Shown here piece by piece: positions 54,356 to 62,872 of a DNA stretch of 64,000 nt (the first letter of the stretch is position 1; each line of letters opens with the position of its first letter). Location of the stretch: positions 124,001 to 188,000 of the forward strand of contig NZ_CANMKO010000002.1 in NCBI RefSeq assembly GCF_947498515.1. The letters run 5' to 3'. The translations under genes and the position numbers were made by a program. Source of the stretch: an uncultured Pelagimonas sp. (lineage in GTDB: Bacteria > Pseudomonadota > Alphaproteobacteria > Rhodobacterales > Rhodobacteraceae). The notes beneath the pieces are model-generated. The model saw only the letters and a list, made by a program, of their open reading frames with translations, did not search any database and was not told the origin of the DNA.

Positions 54356-54357
54356 GG

Positions 54358-55134
54358 TTACGCAGTCTTACGGACCGGATTGCGCCGTGCCTCGGCATAG
54401 GATCGCACCGCATCGCCAAAGGCGGTGAAAAGCGGGCGTGACACCGGATCATTGGCCGCATCCCATTCCGGGTGCCACTGCACCGACATCGTGAACCCCG
54501 GCGCATCCTTGATATGGATCGCTTCGGGGGTTCCATCATCTGCATGACCTTCGACAATCACCCGCGCACCAGGGCGTTTGATTCCTTGTCCGTGCAAGGT
54601 GTTGGTCATCACTTCGGTCGCGCCAAAGAGATCTTGGAATAGCCCCCCCTCTTTGAGGTGAACCATGTGGCGAATTTCGAACTTTTCCTCAAGCGTGCCG
54701 TCGGGCGGCATGCGGTGATTGTCCCGCCCCGGCAAATCACGGATTTCAGGGTGAAGTGAGCCACCCATCGCGACGTTGACCTCTTGAAAGCCACGGCAAA
54801 TGCCAAAGAAGGGCTGACCGCGATCCACACAGGCCCGCACCAATGGCAAGGTGATCGCATCGCGCGCCCGGTCCATGTCGCCATGGGCGTCGCTATATTC
54901 CTCACCATATTCTTCGGGGTGCACATTGGGCCGCCCCCCGGTGAGCAAAAACCCGTCACAGGTTTCCAAAAGCTCTTCGACCGACACAAACCGCGGATCG
55001 GCCGGGATAAGCAAAGGCAAACAGCCCGACACCGTTGAAATCGCTTCTGAATTCATCGTCCCGCCCGCGTGGGCTGGATACTGGTCATTCAACAGATAGG
55101 AATTGCTGATGATACCAACTATGGGCCGAGGCAT
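54358..55134 (-). CDS. Gamma-glutamyl-GABA hydrolase-like class I amidotransferase fold protein
   Basis: A 258-residue peptidase C26 protein. The catalytic Cys is in FFGICRGFQEVNVAMGGSL (about 118), and His-Glu in SVQWHPEWD (about 222). LLTGGRPNVHPEEYGEE and LPGRDNHRMP are typical of PuuD, which frees GABA from gamma-glutamyl-GABA in putrescine breakdown. The role in polyamine catabolism is inferred from the family; no other puu gene is nearby, though agmatinase is elsewhere in the window. CAGGAG precedes the start. Confidence 0.88.
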   Translation of the reverse strand: MPRPIVGIISNSYLLNDQYPAHAGGTMNSEAISTVSGCLPLLIPADPRFVSVEELLETCDGFLLTGGRPNVHPEEYGEEYSDAHGDMDRARDAITLPLVRACVDRGQPFFGICRGFQEVNVAMGGSLHPEIRDLPGRDNHRMPPDGTLEEKFEIRHMVHLKEGGLFQDLFGATEVMTNTLHGQGIKRPGARVIVEGHADDGTPEAIHIKDAPGFTMSVQWHPEWDAANDPVSRPLFTAFGDAVRSYAEARRNPVRKTA

Positions 55135-55239
55135 TTTAATCTCCTGCTTGTTTCACTCAGGTTTATACCACTCCGGGCCTTGTCGAAAGGTTTTCGAACG
55201 GTTCTAAGCGTGCGCAACCGCACAACGCCCATGTCACTT

Positions 55240-56430
55240 TCACGACACCGCGCGCAAAAGCTTGGATTTCAACTGTGCCCAAGCCGCGCTGATCATGCGT
55301 TTCGGCCCTAATTCACAACGGATAAGACCCGCGAGTTGAGATTCGGACAAACGTGCCACGCGCGCAATCGATTGGTCCCAATCGGCGACCCCATAGCGGG
55401 CGATTTTTCGATTTGCCCAAAAGCCAAACAGATATTGAACCAATAGCCGTTTTTGCCAGCGTTTCTGGTAATTGCGAAGCGGTCGGTCCGAATTCTGATC
55501 TGCGCAATCGCAAAGCCGCTGCCCCAAATCACGGCCCATTTCGATGGCAAGCCGAATGCCTTCGCCAACGGTTGGGGTCGCGACATTGGCGCTATCCCCG
55601 ACCCGAATAATCCGGCCATACACCAAACGCGCGTCATAGGGTTCAGACGGGATAACCCCGGCGTTCACCTGAATACGCGCGCCGAGTTTCAGCCCGTACC
55701 CTTGCAGGAACTCAGGTGTGAGCAGTGGATCGATAATGTCGCGCGGCGACAGATCAGTATCGGGATGGATCACTCCAACACCGATGCGCAAATGATTGTT
55801 CGGGGCTGGAAAAATCCATCCATAGCCCTGCAACACCGGGTTTCCGACAAAAAGGACCGCGCGGTTTGTCGGGGCCTCTAAGATTTCATATTCGTATTCA
55901 ATCCCAACGCCGCGACGTTCGGCCCGTTTGCCCAAAGCCAGCGATGCCAAAACCGCACGGGGCGTTCCCGAGGCATCAATCACATAGCGTGATCGATATT
56001 GAACATCGCCCTGCCCTTTTTGGCGCACATCAGAGAGATAGTGATCACCCTGTTTGACAGTGCTTTGGAACTTGGCCCCTGTGTAAACCTTGGCTCCCGC
56101 CTCACGCGCCAAATCGGCCAGCCATTGGTACAAGCCGGTGATGTCCAACACCGCCATTTTATGGTGATGCATGTGGTGAAAGCTACGCTGGTGATCAGAT
56201 CGTATTTCGATCTCGTCTATGGTTTGATAAAACCGCTCGGGCACGCCAAGCGCTTGCAAATCACGCACCCACGACCCACCAGAGGTCCGCACCGGCTTGC
56301 CGATTTCGCTATCCTGATGAACAACAACACAGCTGAGATGCCCCGGCAATTGTGCGGCACAGGCAAGCCCCGCCGGGCCACCGCCAACAATCAACACATC
56401 GACATCAATCGGATCACCCACAGCGCGCAT
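55240..56430 (-). CDS. FAD-dependent oxidoreductase, geranylgeranyl reductase family
   Basis: A 396-residue flavoprotein. The N-terminal dinucleotide motif is VLIVGGGPAGLACAAQL (about 13-29), a middle motif is YVIDASGTPRAVLASL, and IIRVGDSANVATPTVGEGIRLAIEMGRDLG (about 275-304) closes the FAD site. Relatives reduce isoprenoid double bonds of geranylgeranyl lipids. Whether this one acts on isoprenoids is not shown. It ends the tatABC-ATPase run on the same strand, starting 27 bases after the ATPase stop. Confidence 0.82.
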   Translation of the reverse strand: MRAVGDPIDVDVLIVGGGPAGLACAAQLPGHLSCVVVHQDSEIGKPVRTSGGSWVRDLQALGVPERFYQTIDEIEIRSDHQRSFHHMHHHKMAVLDITGLYQWLADLAREAGAKVYTGAKFQSTVKQGDHYLSDVRQKGQGDVQYRSRYVIDASGTPRAVLASLALGKRAERRGVGIEYEYEILEAPTNRAVLFVGNPVLQGYGWIFPAPNNHLRIGVGVIHPDTDLSPRDIIDPLLTPEFLQGYGLKLGARIQVNAGVIPSEPYDARLVYGRIIRVGDSANVATPTVGEGIRLAIEMGRDLGQRLCDCADQNSDRPLRNYQKRWQKRLLVQYLFGFWANRKIARYGVADWDQSIARVARLSESQLAGLIRCELGPKRMISAAWAQLKSKLLRAVS

Positions 56431-56457
56431 CCTGAAATGAGGGGCGGACGCAGCGCG

Positions 56458-57303
56458 TTATCCCAGAGAAACGCCCTTGCGACCGGCCAGATCGGTAAAA
56501 TACTGCCACGCCACCCGACCAGACCGGGCCCCACGCGTCGCTTGCCATTCAATGGCTTCAGCATGCAGGGTTTCATCCGTTATTTCAACACCATAGGCGG
56601 TGCAATAGCCACGGATCATTGCAAGGTACTCTTCTTGGCTACAGGGATGAAAGCCGAGCCAAAGACCAAAACGATCAGAGAGCGATACCTTTTCCTCAAC
56701 CGCCTCAGAGGGGTTAATCGCCGATCCACGTTCGTTTTCGATCATGTCGCGCGGCATCAGATGACGGCGGTTCGAGGTCGCATAGAGCACCACGTTGTCG
56801 GGCCGTCCGGCGACGCCCCCGTCCAAAACCGCCTTGAGGCTTTTGTAATGCTGATCGTCATGACTAAAGCTAAGGTCATCACAAAACAGCACAAACCGAT
56901 AGGGCGCGTCGCGCAGAATATCCATCAGGCGAGACACTGTCGGAAGGTCTTCGCGCTGAAGTTCAACCAGCTTCAGATCGAGGTCTTGCGCACAAACAGC
57001 GGCGTGTACCGCTTTGACTAGGCTCGATTTCCCCATACCTCGTGCGCCCCACAAAAGGGCATTGTTGGCGGGTAATCCACGGGCAAATTGCAACGTATTG
57101 GCCAGCAAAGTATCGCGCGACCGATCCACCCCAAGCAAAAGAGACAGATCAACCCGCGAGACTTTGTTGACCGGTTCCAGCTGTTCCGGACCAGTGTGCC
57201 AGACAAAGGCCTCGGCACTGAAATCAGGGGCCGCCAGCGGCGCAGGAGACATACGCTCCAACGCCGCGGCGATGCGTTCCATCGGGTCGGTCAAGTGATC
57301 CAT
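56458..57303 (-). CDS. DUF815 ATP-binding protein
   Basis: A 281-residue AAA-like ATPase of the DUF815 family. Walker A is LLWGARGMGKSSLVKAVH (about 82-99), and the acidic Walker B is FVLFCDDLSF (about 137). RRHLMPRDMIENE and SLSDRFGLWLGFHPCSQEEYL are diagnostic of the family, which commonly follows tatC in Rhodobacterales. The role is unknown. The ATG at 57303 lies within the tatC stop (TGATG), so the two are coupled. Confidence 0.85.
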   Translation of the reverse strand: MDHLTDPMERIAAALERMSPAPLAAPDFSAEAFVWHTGPEQLEPVNKVSRVDLSLLLGVDRSRDTLLANTLQFARGLPANNALLWGARGMGKSSLVKAVHAAVCAQDLDLKLVELQREDLPTVSRLMDILRDAPYRFVLFCDDLSFSHDDQHYKSLKAVLDGGVAGRPDNVVLYATSNRRHLMPRDMIENERGSAINPSEAVEEKVSLSDRFGLWLGFHPCSQEEYLAMIRGYCTAYGVEITDETLHAEAIEWQATRGARSGRVAWQYFTDLAGRKGVSLG

Positions 57304-58250
57304 CACTTGCTATCGCCCTTTTCGTCGTCATCTTCGTCGAACTCTTTGAACAAGGGGTCTTCACCCTCTTCGTCGTCTTCGAACCACAATCCTTGCGCCC
57401 GCAAATCCGCTTCGCGGCGTTTTTCGACCATACGGACAAGGAAGATCGACAACTCATAAAGACCATAGACAACCGTGAACAAGATCAACTGGGTCACGAC
57501 GTCCGGGGGCGTTACCAAAGCCGCCAAAATCAGGATGGCAATCATGGCGTATTTACGCACGCTACCAAGACCCTCAGCAGAGACCATGCCGGCCTTACCC
57601 ATCAGGGTCAAAAGCACCGGTAGCTGGAAACACAGACCAAAGGCCATGATGAATTTCAGCGTGATATCAAGGCTTTCGTTCACCTTCCCAAAGAAAGTGA
57701 TCCGAATTCCGTCATCGGTTTCCGGCACAACAGCGGCCGCGTCAGGCAGGTTTTGAACCGATCCGGCCAAGAGATTGGCAAAGATTGAACTGACATCCGC
57801 AAACCCAAGGAAAAACGCCATGGCCAGAGGTGTCACAACAAAATGGGCAAAGCTTGCGCCCAATAGGAACATCAAAGGCGAGGCGAGGATGAACGGCAAA
57901 AACGCATTCTTTTCAGTCTTGTAAAGACCGGGTGCCACAAAGCGCCAGAGCTGATGCGCGATCACCGGAAAGGCGAGCGCAAAACCAAACACCATGGAAA
58001 TGCGAAACAGCGTAAACAGGTATTCCTGTGGGCTTGTATATTGCAACGTCGGGGACGGATCGCCCAACTCACGCAGGGTCGCTTCGATCGGGGCGAGCAA
58101 GAATTGCAAGATCGGCTCGGCCACGACAAAGGCCAGAATGATCCCGACCAAAAACGCCCCAACGGCGCGGATCAGACGGGTACGCAATTCTGCCAGATGT
58201 TCGATCAGCGGCGCGGCGCTGTCTTCGATCTCTTCTTCGGTGGCGCTCAT
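57303..58250 (-). CDS. tatC: Twin-arginine translocase subunit TatC
   Basis: A 315-residue TatC with six membrane helices. The N-terminal [22 protein letters not shown] is the conserved signal-binding motif, and the periplasmic and inner loops include [18 protein letters not shown] and [18 protein letters not shown] charged tail (about 280-315) rich in Asp and Glu follows the last helix. It recognises twin-arginine signals such as that of IorB in this window. It overlaps tatB by four bases. Confidence 0.96.
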   Translation of the reverse strand: MSATEEEIEDSAAPLIEHLAELRTRLIRAVGAFLVGIILAFVVAEPILQFLLAPIEATLRELGDPSPTLQYTSPQEYLFTLFRISMVFGFALAFPVIAHQLWRFVAPGLYKTEKNAFLPFILASPLMFLLGASFAHFVVTPLAMAFFLGFADVSSIFANLLAGSVQNLPDAAAVVPETDDGIRITFFGKVNESLDITLKFIMAFGLCFQLPVLLTLMGKAGMVSAEGLGSVRKYAMIAILILAALVTPPDVVTQLILFTVVYGLYELSIFLVRMVEKRREADLRAQGLWFEDDEEGEDPLFKEFDEDDDEKGDSK

Positions 58251-58735
58251 GCGTCTCCTCCGTCGCCGCCGCCATCGGCGGGGCCGTCCGTGTCACGGGT
58301 CATCATTGCAGCTTCGAGTTCCTTGGCTTTCTTCGAGGCCTCTTCGGCCTCACGCACCTTGCGATCCGCCGCAACCCTGGCCGCGTTGGCCTCGATTTTC
58401 TTGCGGGCGTCTTCGCGTTCGGCTGCCAGTTTGCCGGTTTCGCTATTGGGGTCGAGGTCGGTGACAGAGCTGGTTAGATCTTTGGCTGCATCCTTGACCC
58501 CGTCCATGGCGGTCCCCACCGGGTTGGTTGCCGCTTTAAACGCCTTTTGAGCGTCCTTAACGCCACTTGCATCCGCCGCGTCATTCATGGCGCTGCTGAA
58601 TTCGCGGGCCATGCCACGCGCTTTGCCAACAAATTGGCCTGCTTTTTTAAACAGAACCGGCAGATCCTTGGGGCCCACGACGATCAACGCCACAACCCCC
58701 ACGACCAACATCTCGGGGAACCCGATATCGAACAT
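58247..58735 (-). CDS. tatB: Twin-arginine translocase subunit TatB
   Basis: A 162-residue TatB. The single helix is [28 protein letters not shown] (residues 2-29), followed by an amphipathic helix ([10 protein letters not shown]) and a long charged tail with Lys/Glu-rich segments up to the end. It forms the receptor complex with TatC. The tail is longer than the enterobacterial form and is probably disordered. Confidence 0.95.
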   Translation of the reverse strand: MFDIGFPEMLVVGVVALIVVGPKDLPVLFKKAGQFVGKARGMAREFSSAMNDAADASGVKDAQKAFKAATNPVGTAMDGVKDAAKDLTSSVTDLDPNSETGKLAAEREDARKKIEANAARVAADRKVREAEEASKKAKELEAAMMTRDTDGPADGGGDGGDA

Positions 58736-58752
58736 GGCTACGCCTCGTTGCT

Positions 58753-58968
58753 TCAGACTTTGTCTTTTTCTTCCGCAGGCGTCACATCGACCGCCTCATC
58801 TGCGGCTTGGTCTTCGATCTCTTGTTTGCCGTCATCCACACCCTTTTTAAAGGCGGTGATGCCCTTGCCCACTTCGCCCATCAGCGACGAAATTTTACCG
58901 CGGCCAAACAGAACCAGAACCACGACGGCGATCAGCAGAAGGCCAGGAAGGCCGATATTGTTGAGCAT
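58753..58968 (-). CDS. tatA: Twin-arginine translocase subunit TatA
   Basis: A 71-residue TatA with N-terminal helix [24 protein letters not shown] (the FGRGK hinge at 22-26), an amphipathic helix [14 protein letters not shown] and an acidic tail. It forms the protein-conducting oligomer. AAGGAG precedes the start. First gene of tatA-tatB-tatC; the 170 bases to the divergent WYL regulator should hold both promoters. Confidence 0.95.
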   Translation of the reverse strand: MLNNIGLPGLLLIAVVVLVLFGRGKISSLMGEVGKGITAFKKGVDDGKQEIEDQAADEAVDVTPAEEKDKV

Positions 58969-59090
58969 GACTTTCTCCTTGTCACGGGCGGGCAGGTTAA
59001 GCGATCCGCCCGGATAAATTCTACATGACGTATCTAATGCGTCTCATCCCTATCGAAAAGCGCCAAAGCGACGCGTTGCGCTTTGACTTT

Positions 59091-59124
59091 TGTCATGAGA
59101 GTGTCAGTTGTCAGGAATTTGTCA
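59091..59124. promoter_or_regulatory. Four phased TGTCA repeats
   Basis: TGTCA occurs at 59091, 59102, 59109 and 59120, spaced 11, 7 and 11 bases, just ahead of the WYL regulator start at 59140. The 11-base steps put pairs on one face of the helix. It is a candidate site for self-regulation or for control of tatA. Confidence 0.5.
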
Positions 59125-59139
59125 GGAGCAAGTGAAACA

Positions 59140-59808
59140 ATGCGGCGATCAGATCGGCTTTATGCGCTGATGCAACGGTTGCGCGATGGGCAATTGCACA
59201 CGGCAGAGGCGATGGCGCAGGACCTCAAGGTGTCGGTGCGTACCATTTACCGCGATATGGAGACATTGGCAGAATCAGGTGTGCCCGTCGAAGGCACGCG
59301 CGGATACGGCTATACGGTACGCGCCGCTGTGACGCTTCCGCCGCTGAACTTGACCGAGAAAGAATTGGAAGCCTTGCATTTGGCGCTTGCCACGCTTGGG
59401 GCCTCCGGACTTGACGATTTCAGCGCCGCGGCACGCAGCTTGTCAGGAAAAATCGATGCGGTACTCCCCGAAGACTCGGGCCCCGCCCCTGCCCCCTTTG
59501 GCTTTGCCACCGATGCCTTTGCCGAAGCCGCCCGTGGCTTCACCCATATGCCCGCCATCCGCAGTGCCATCCGCGCAAGACAAAAGTTGCGCATTACCAG
59601 CGCCGGACAAGACCACATCATTCGCCCGCTCCATATTGATTACTGGGGCCGGGTTTGGACCTGTGTCGCCTATGCTGAAACGACGGGCGCGTTCTTGTCT
59701 CTTCGTATTGATCGCATCGACAGCCTTGCGGTCCTTCCCGGCCTATTCGTCGATGAGCCGGGCAAAACCTTGGCGGATTGGCGGGCCCTACAAGACCCGC
59801 GTCCCTAA
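59140..59808 (+). CDS. YafY/PafC-type WYL transcriptional regulator
   Basis: A 222-residue regulator. The winged helix is MRRSDRLYALMQRLRDGQLHTAEAMAQDLKVSVRTIYRDMETLAESG (residues 1-47). A WYL-like ligand-sensing half (about 125-215) has IRPLHIDYWGRVWTCVAYAETTGAFLSLRIDRI, where the usual Trp-Tyr-Leu is WGRVWTCVAY. Such proteins respond to nucleic acids or nucleotides. I choose ATG 59140 over 59083. The end overlaps the convergent chemoreceptor end by four bases. Confidence 0.85.
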   Translation: MRRSDRLYALMQRLRDGQLHTAEAMAQDLKVSVRTIYRDMETLAESGVPVEGTRGYGYTVRAAVTLPPLNLTEKELEALHLALATLGASGLDDFSAAARSLSGKIDAVLPEDSGPAPAPFGFATDAFAEAARGFTHMPAIRSAIRARQKLRITSAGQDHIIRPLHIDYWGRVWTCVAYAETTGAFLSLRIDRIDSLAVLPGLFVDEPGKTLADWRALQDPRP

Positions 59809-61649
59809 CCGGTTTTTTGGGGTCGTGTGTCCGACGCAGGTCGCAATTGGAACCGATTGACGATGGATTTCAGATGCTCCGCGCTTTCTCGCAACTTGTG
59901 GCTCGATCCTGCGGTTTCCACCACCATAGCAGCGTTTTGTTGCGCGACTTGATCTAGAACTGTCATTCCGGTGTTAATCTCCGTCAACCCATCGGATTGC
60001 GCACCGGCTTCTTGCGAAATTTTCGACACCTGCTGGGCCATGTCTTTGACCCCGCTGACAATCGCCTCAAGCGCATCACCGGTTTTACCAACCAAATCGA
60101 CACCATGTTCGACTTGATCAGATGAATTTGTGATCAGCTTTTTGATTTCCATTGCCGATTCCGAGGCCCGTTGTGCCAAGGCACGCACTTCTGCTGCGAC
60201 GACCGCAAACCCCTTGCCCGCCTCACCGGCCCGAGCGGCCTCAACCCCGGCATTCAGGGCCAGTAGGTTGGTTTGGAACGCGATGTCGTCAATCACCGCC
60301 AGAATGTGGGAAATTTCAGACGATGACTGTTCGATCTGGTTCATAGCCGCCACGGTGGAACGCACGATGGCTTCGCTTTCCCCGGCTTTGCCTTGTGCCG
60401 TATCCATTGCCTGCTCAACGGATTTTGCATCTTGCGCGGCCTGTGTCACAAACGCCGTCATCTCATCCAAAGCGGCGGCGGTTTCCTCTAGTGTTGCGGC
60501 CTGATTTTCAGTCCTCTGTGACAGGTTGTCAGAATCCTTCGTGATCTTTTGGGACCGGTCGTGAATGACATTGGCAACCGCCACCGCCTCACTCAATGTT
60601 TCGGAGAGAGTTTCAATGGCCGTATTGTAGTTTTCACGCAGTAATTCATGGTCTTGTGGGAACGCTTGATCAAGCGGCGCTGTCAAATCGCCTTGCGCCA
60701 ATCGCGTCAATCCGGCGCTCAGCTCCTCGACCACAAAAGCTTGGTCTTCTTGCTGTTTATGCCGTTCCATTTCTGCGGCATGGGCCATTTCCAACTCGTT
60801 GCGCAAATTCACAAGACTTTTACCGATTTTTCCGATCTCGTCCTTGCGGCTTGCCGCCGTGATTTCCGTATCAAATGCGCCGCCTGAAACCGCTTGCATA
60901 TTGTCACAAAGGGCATCCACCGGGCGCGACACTGATTTTGCCATGGCAATCGTGGTGACCAGCAAGGCCATCCCCGCCATGACAAGGCCGGCCATGATCT
61001 CCCAGATTGTGGTGTTGGCTTGCGCCAACGAGGGTGTGATGTCTTGGCGAACTTCGATCACACCGCGCACATCACCGATTTGCCAATCATCCTTGGGCGT
61101 GTCCACATGGCCGTTGTGGCAGGTCACACAGACCTCGGATGACATTTTATCGGCGATCGCCACGCGTAAAAAGGAGCCCGTTTCATCTGTTTCCAACCGC
61201 TCAAAAGACTCGTTGGGATTGTCGACCAGAAAAGCCCAGGCCTCGGTCATGAACGTATCAGACTGGCGATCTGCTCGGTTTGGAAACGGATAGGCGCTAT
61301 AGAGCGAGAAATTTGTCCGCTCCTCGGCTGATAAAGCGCTGATGTCATGAACAAAAGTCGCCGGAAGCGGAACAACCGCCGGGTTGTCTTTGTGATCGAT
61401 CCCGGTCCGAAGCCCTTCAGTGCCCAGAACATCGGCCACCACGTTTTGGGTATAGTACCCCCGGATCATCTTGATCTGTGAAACCGTTTGAAACGCGCTT
61501 TCGGTTGCTGAGGAAATAGTGTTGGATTTTATCGTATCGGGAATAAACCAAGCAGCGATCAACATGCTAGACCCCAACACAATTGGAATGGGAAGCGATA
61601 GCTTAAAAGGGAGCGAATGACGGTCTAAGGCGAAACATTTGGTCGACAT
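59805..61649 (-). CDS. Heme-binding (DUF3365) methyl-accepting chemotaxis protein
   Basis: A 614-residue membrane chemoreceptor. A first helix (about 17-36) leads to a periplasmic DUF3365/Tll0287-like domain (about 45-215) that contains EVCVTCHNGHVD, a CxxCH c-type heme motif with Cys174, Cys177 and His178. A second helix (about 218-240) is followed by HAMP and the signalling hairpin tip [37 protein letters not shown] (about 465-500). It should sense redox state, oxygen or NO. The start is preceded by a hairpin at 61655-61674. Confidence 0.9.
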   Translation of the reverse strand: MSTKCFALDRHSLPFKLSLPIPIVLGSSMLIAAWFIPDTIKSNTISSATESAFQTVSQIKMIRGYYTQNVVADVLGTEGLRTGIDHKDNPAVVPLPATFVHDISALSAEERTNFSLYSAYPFPNRADRQSDTFMTEAWAFLVDNPNESFERLETDETGSFLRVAIADKMSSEVCVTCHNGHVDTPKDDWQIGDVRGVIEVRQDITPSLAQANTTIWEIMAGLVMAGMALLVTTIAMAKSVSRPVDALCDNMQAVSGGAFDTEITAASRKDEIGKIGKSLVNLRNELEMAHAAEMERHKQQEDQAFVVEELSAGLTRLAQGDLTAPLDQAFPQDHELLRENYNTAIETLSETLSEAVAVANVIHDRSQKITKDSDNLSQRTENQAATLEETAAALDEMTAFVTQAAQDAKSVEQAMDTAQGKAGESEAIVRSTVAAMNQIEQSSSEISHILAVIDDIAFQTNLLALNAGVEAARAGEAGKGFAVVAAEVRALAQRASESAMEIKKLITNSSDQVEHGVDLVGKTGDALEAIVSGVKDMAQQVSKISQEAGAQSDGLTEINTGMTVLDQVAQQNAAMVVETAGSSHKLRESAEHLKSIVNRFQLRPASDTRPQKTG

Positions 61650-61654
61650 AATGA

Positions 61655-61674
61655 ACTCATCTCAGTTGATGAGT
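61655..61674 (-). promoter_or_regulatory. Hairpin over the ribosome site of the heme chemoreceptor
   Basis: ACTCATC and GATGAGT pair around a six-base loop, ending six bases before ATG 61649 in the mRNA. The only ribosome-site-like sequence, GAGATGAG, is inside it. The remaining bases to 61796 hold no gene. Confidence 0.4.
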
Positions 61675-61796
61675 CCGCCTTGCGCCCGAAAGAATAAGAA
61701 TCTGTTTACTATTGATACATACCCAAGGCATCTTTTCCGCGACACCTTAGTGAGGTCACACTGTAAGATCGCGCCACAACCGACTGTAAAAAAACA

Positions 61797-61826
61797 AAAA
61801 CCCCAAGGTGATGCACCTTGAGGTTT
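61797..61826 (-). terminator. Rho-independent terminator of the aldolase gene
   Basis: AAACCTCAAGGTG and CACCTTGGGGTTT pair on the minus strand around CAT, followed by a long T-rich tract (TTGTTTTTTT), about 25 bases after the stop. Confidence 0.9.
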
Positions 61827-61850
61827 CTGGCATTTAGAACAGTTCGACGC

Positions 61851-62738
61851 TTACAAAGAAGCGTTGAAAATTTTGTCGATGTTGCCACCCAAAGCGGCGT
61901 TGAATTCATCATCAGATTGCTGCTTTGACAGGCCTTCGGTCAAGGCGCGGCTAAAGGAGGCGATCATCTTGGGCTGTTTGGCCAAACGGTCACAGGCGAC
62001 TTCGGTCGAATAGCCGCCCGACAATGCCACAACACGCACAACGCGTGGGTGATCCGCCAAGCTATCATAAAGCCCATCGACATTCGGGATGGTCAGTTTC
62101 AACATCACATTCTGGCCCTCGGCCAATGCATCAAGCTGCGCGGCGATCTCGGCTTTCAGAATGCCTTCGGCTTCGGCTTTGGTGGCAGAGTTGATGTCGA
62201 TCTCAGGTTCGATGATCGGAACGAGTCCGGCGGCAACCACCTCTTTGCCAAGCTCAAATTGCTGGGCAACCACGGCTTTGATACCCTCGGCGTTGGCTTC
62301 GTGGATCACCGACCGCTCTTTGGTGCCGAAAATGCCAAAGCCTTTGGCATCGGCCAATGTTTCGGACAGGCCAGGGATCGGTTTCATCAGTTGAACACCA
62401 TTGGCCTTGTCTTCCAAACCTTTGTCGATTTTCAGGAACGGCACGATACCACGGTCTTCCCAAAGCAATTGCGCCGTTGGCTTGCCATTGATCTCACCGC
62501 GCATGGTGCGTTCAAACAGGATCGCACCGATCACCTTGGCGCTGGTGAAATCAGTTGCCAATACAATGCGCGAGCGCATGGCGTGGATTTCGTCAAACAT
62601 CGCCTCGTCGCCGTCATACATGTCCGCCGTCACACCGTATAGGCCAAGCGCCTTTGGGGTGGAGCCGCCCGATTGGTCAAGCGCTGCAATAAAGCCCTTG
62701 CCGGAGGCCATCTGTTCGGATTGCTTCTCAAATGACAT
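61851..62738 (-). CDS. Class I fructose-bisphosphate aldolase
   Basis: A 295-residue class I aldolase of the short bacterial type. FIAALDQSGGSTPKALGLYG (about 17-36) and LFERTMRGEINGKPTAQLLWEDRGIVPFLKIDKGLE carry the lysines and acidic residues of the Schiff-base site; LVPIIEPEIDINSATKAEAE (about 170) and VMLKLTIPNVD hold Glu and the reactive Lys. It splits fructose 1,6-bisphosphate in gluconeogenesis or glycolysis. GAGGATC precedes the start. Confidence 0.93.
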   Translation of the reverse strand: MSFEKQSEQMASGKGFIAALDQSGGSTPKALGLYGVTADMYDGDEAMFDEIHAMRSRIVLATDFTSAKVIGAILFERTMRGEINGKPTAQLLWEDRGIVPFLKIDKGLEDKANGVQLMKPIPGLSETLADAKGFGIFGTKERSVIHEANAEGIKAVVAQQFELGKEVVAAGLVPIIEPEIDINSATKAEAEGILKAEIAAQLDALAEGQNVMLKLTIPNVDGLYDSLADHPRVVRVVALSGGYSTEVACDRLAKQPKMIASFSRALTEGLSKQQSDDEFNAALGGNIDKIFNASL

Positions 62739-62872
62739 GTCTGATCCTCGCTGGAAAACGTCTTTGCGCCTTCCTTAAACGAGCCGTGCCGCGCATGGTA
62801 GAGCCGTTACAAAGGTTTAGCGCTAACGATTTGGTATACCAATTTTTTCGCCCTTCAAATTAATTGAACGGG

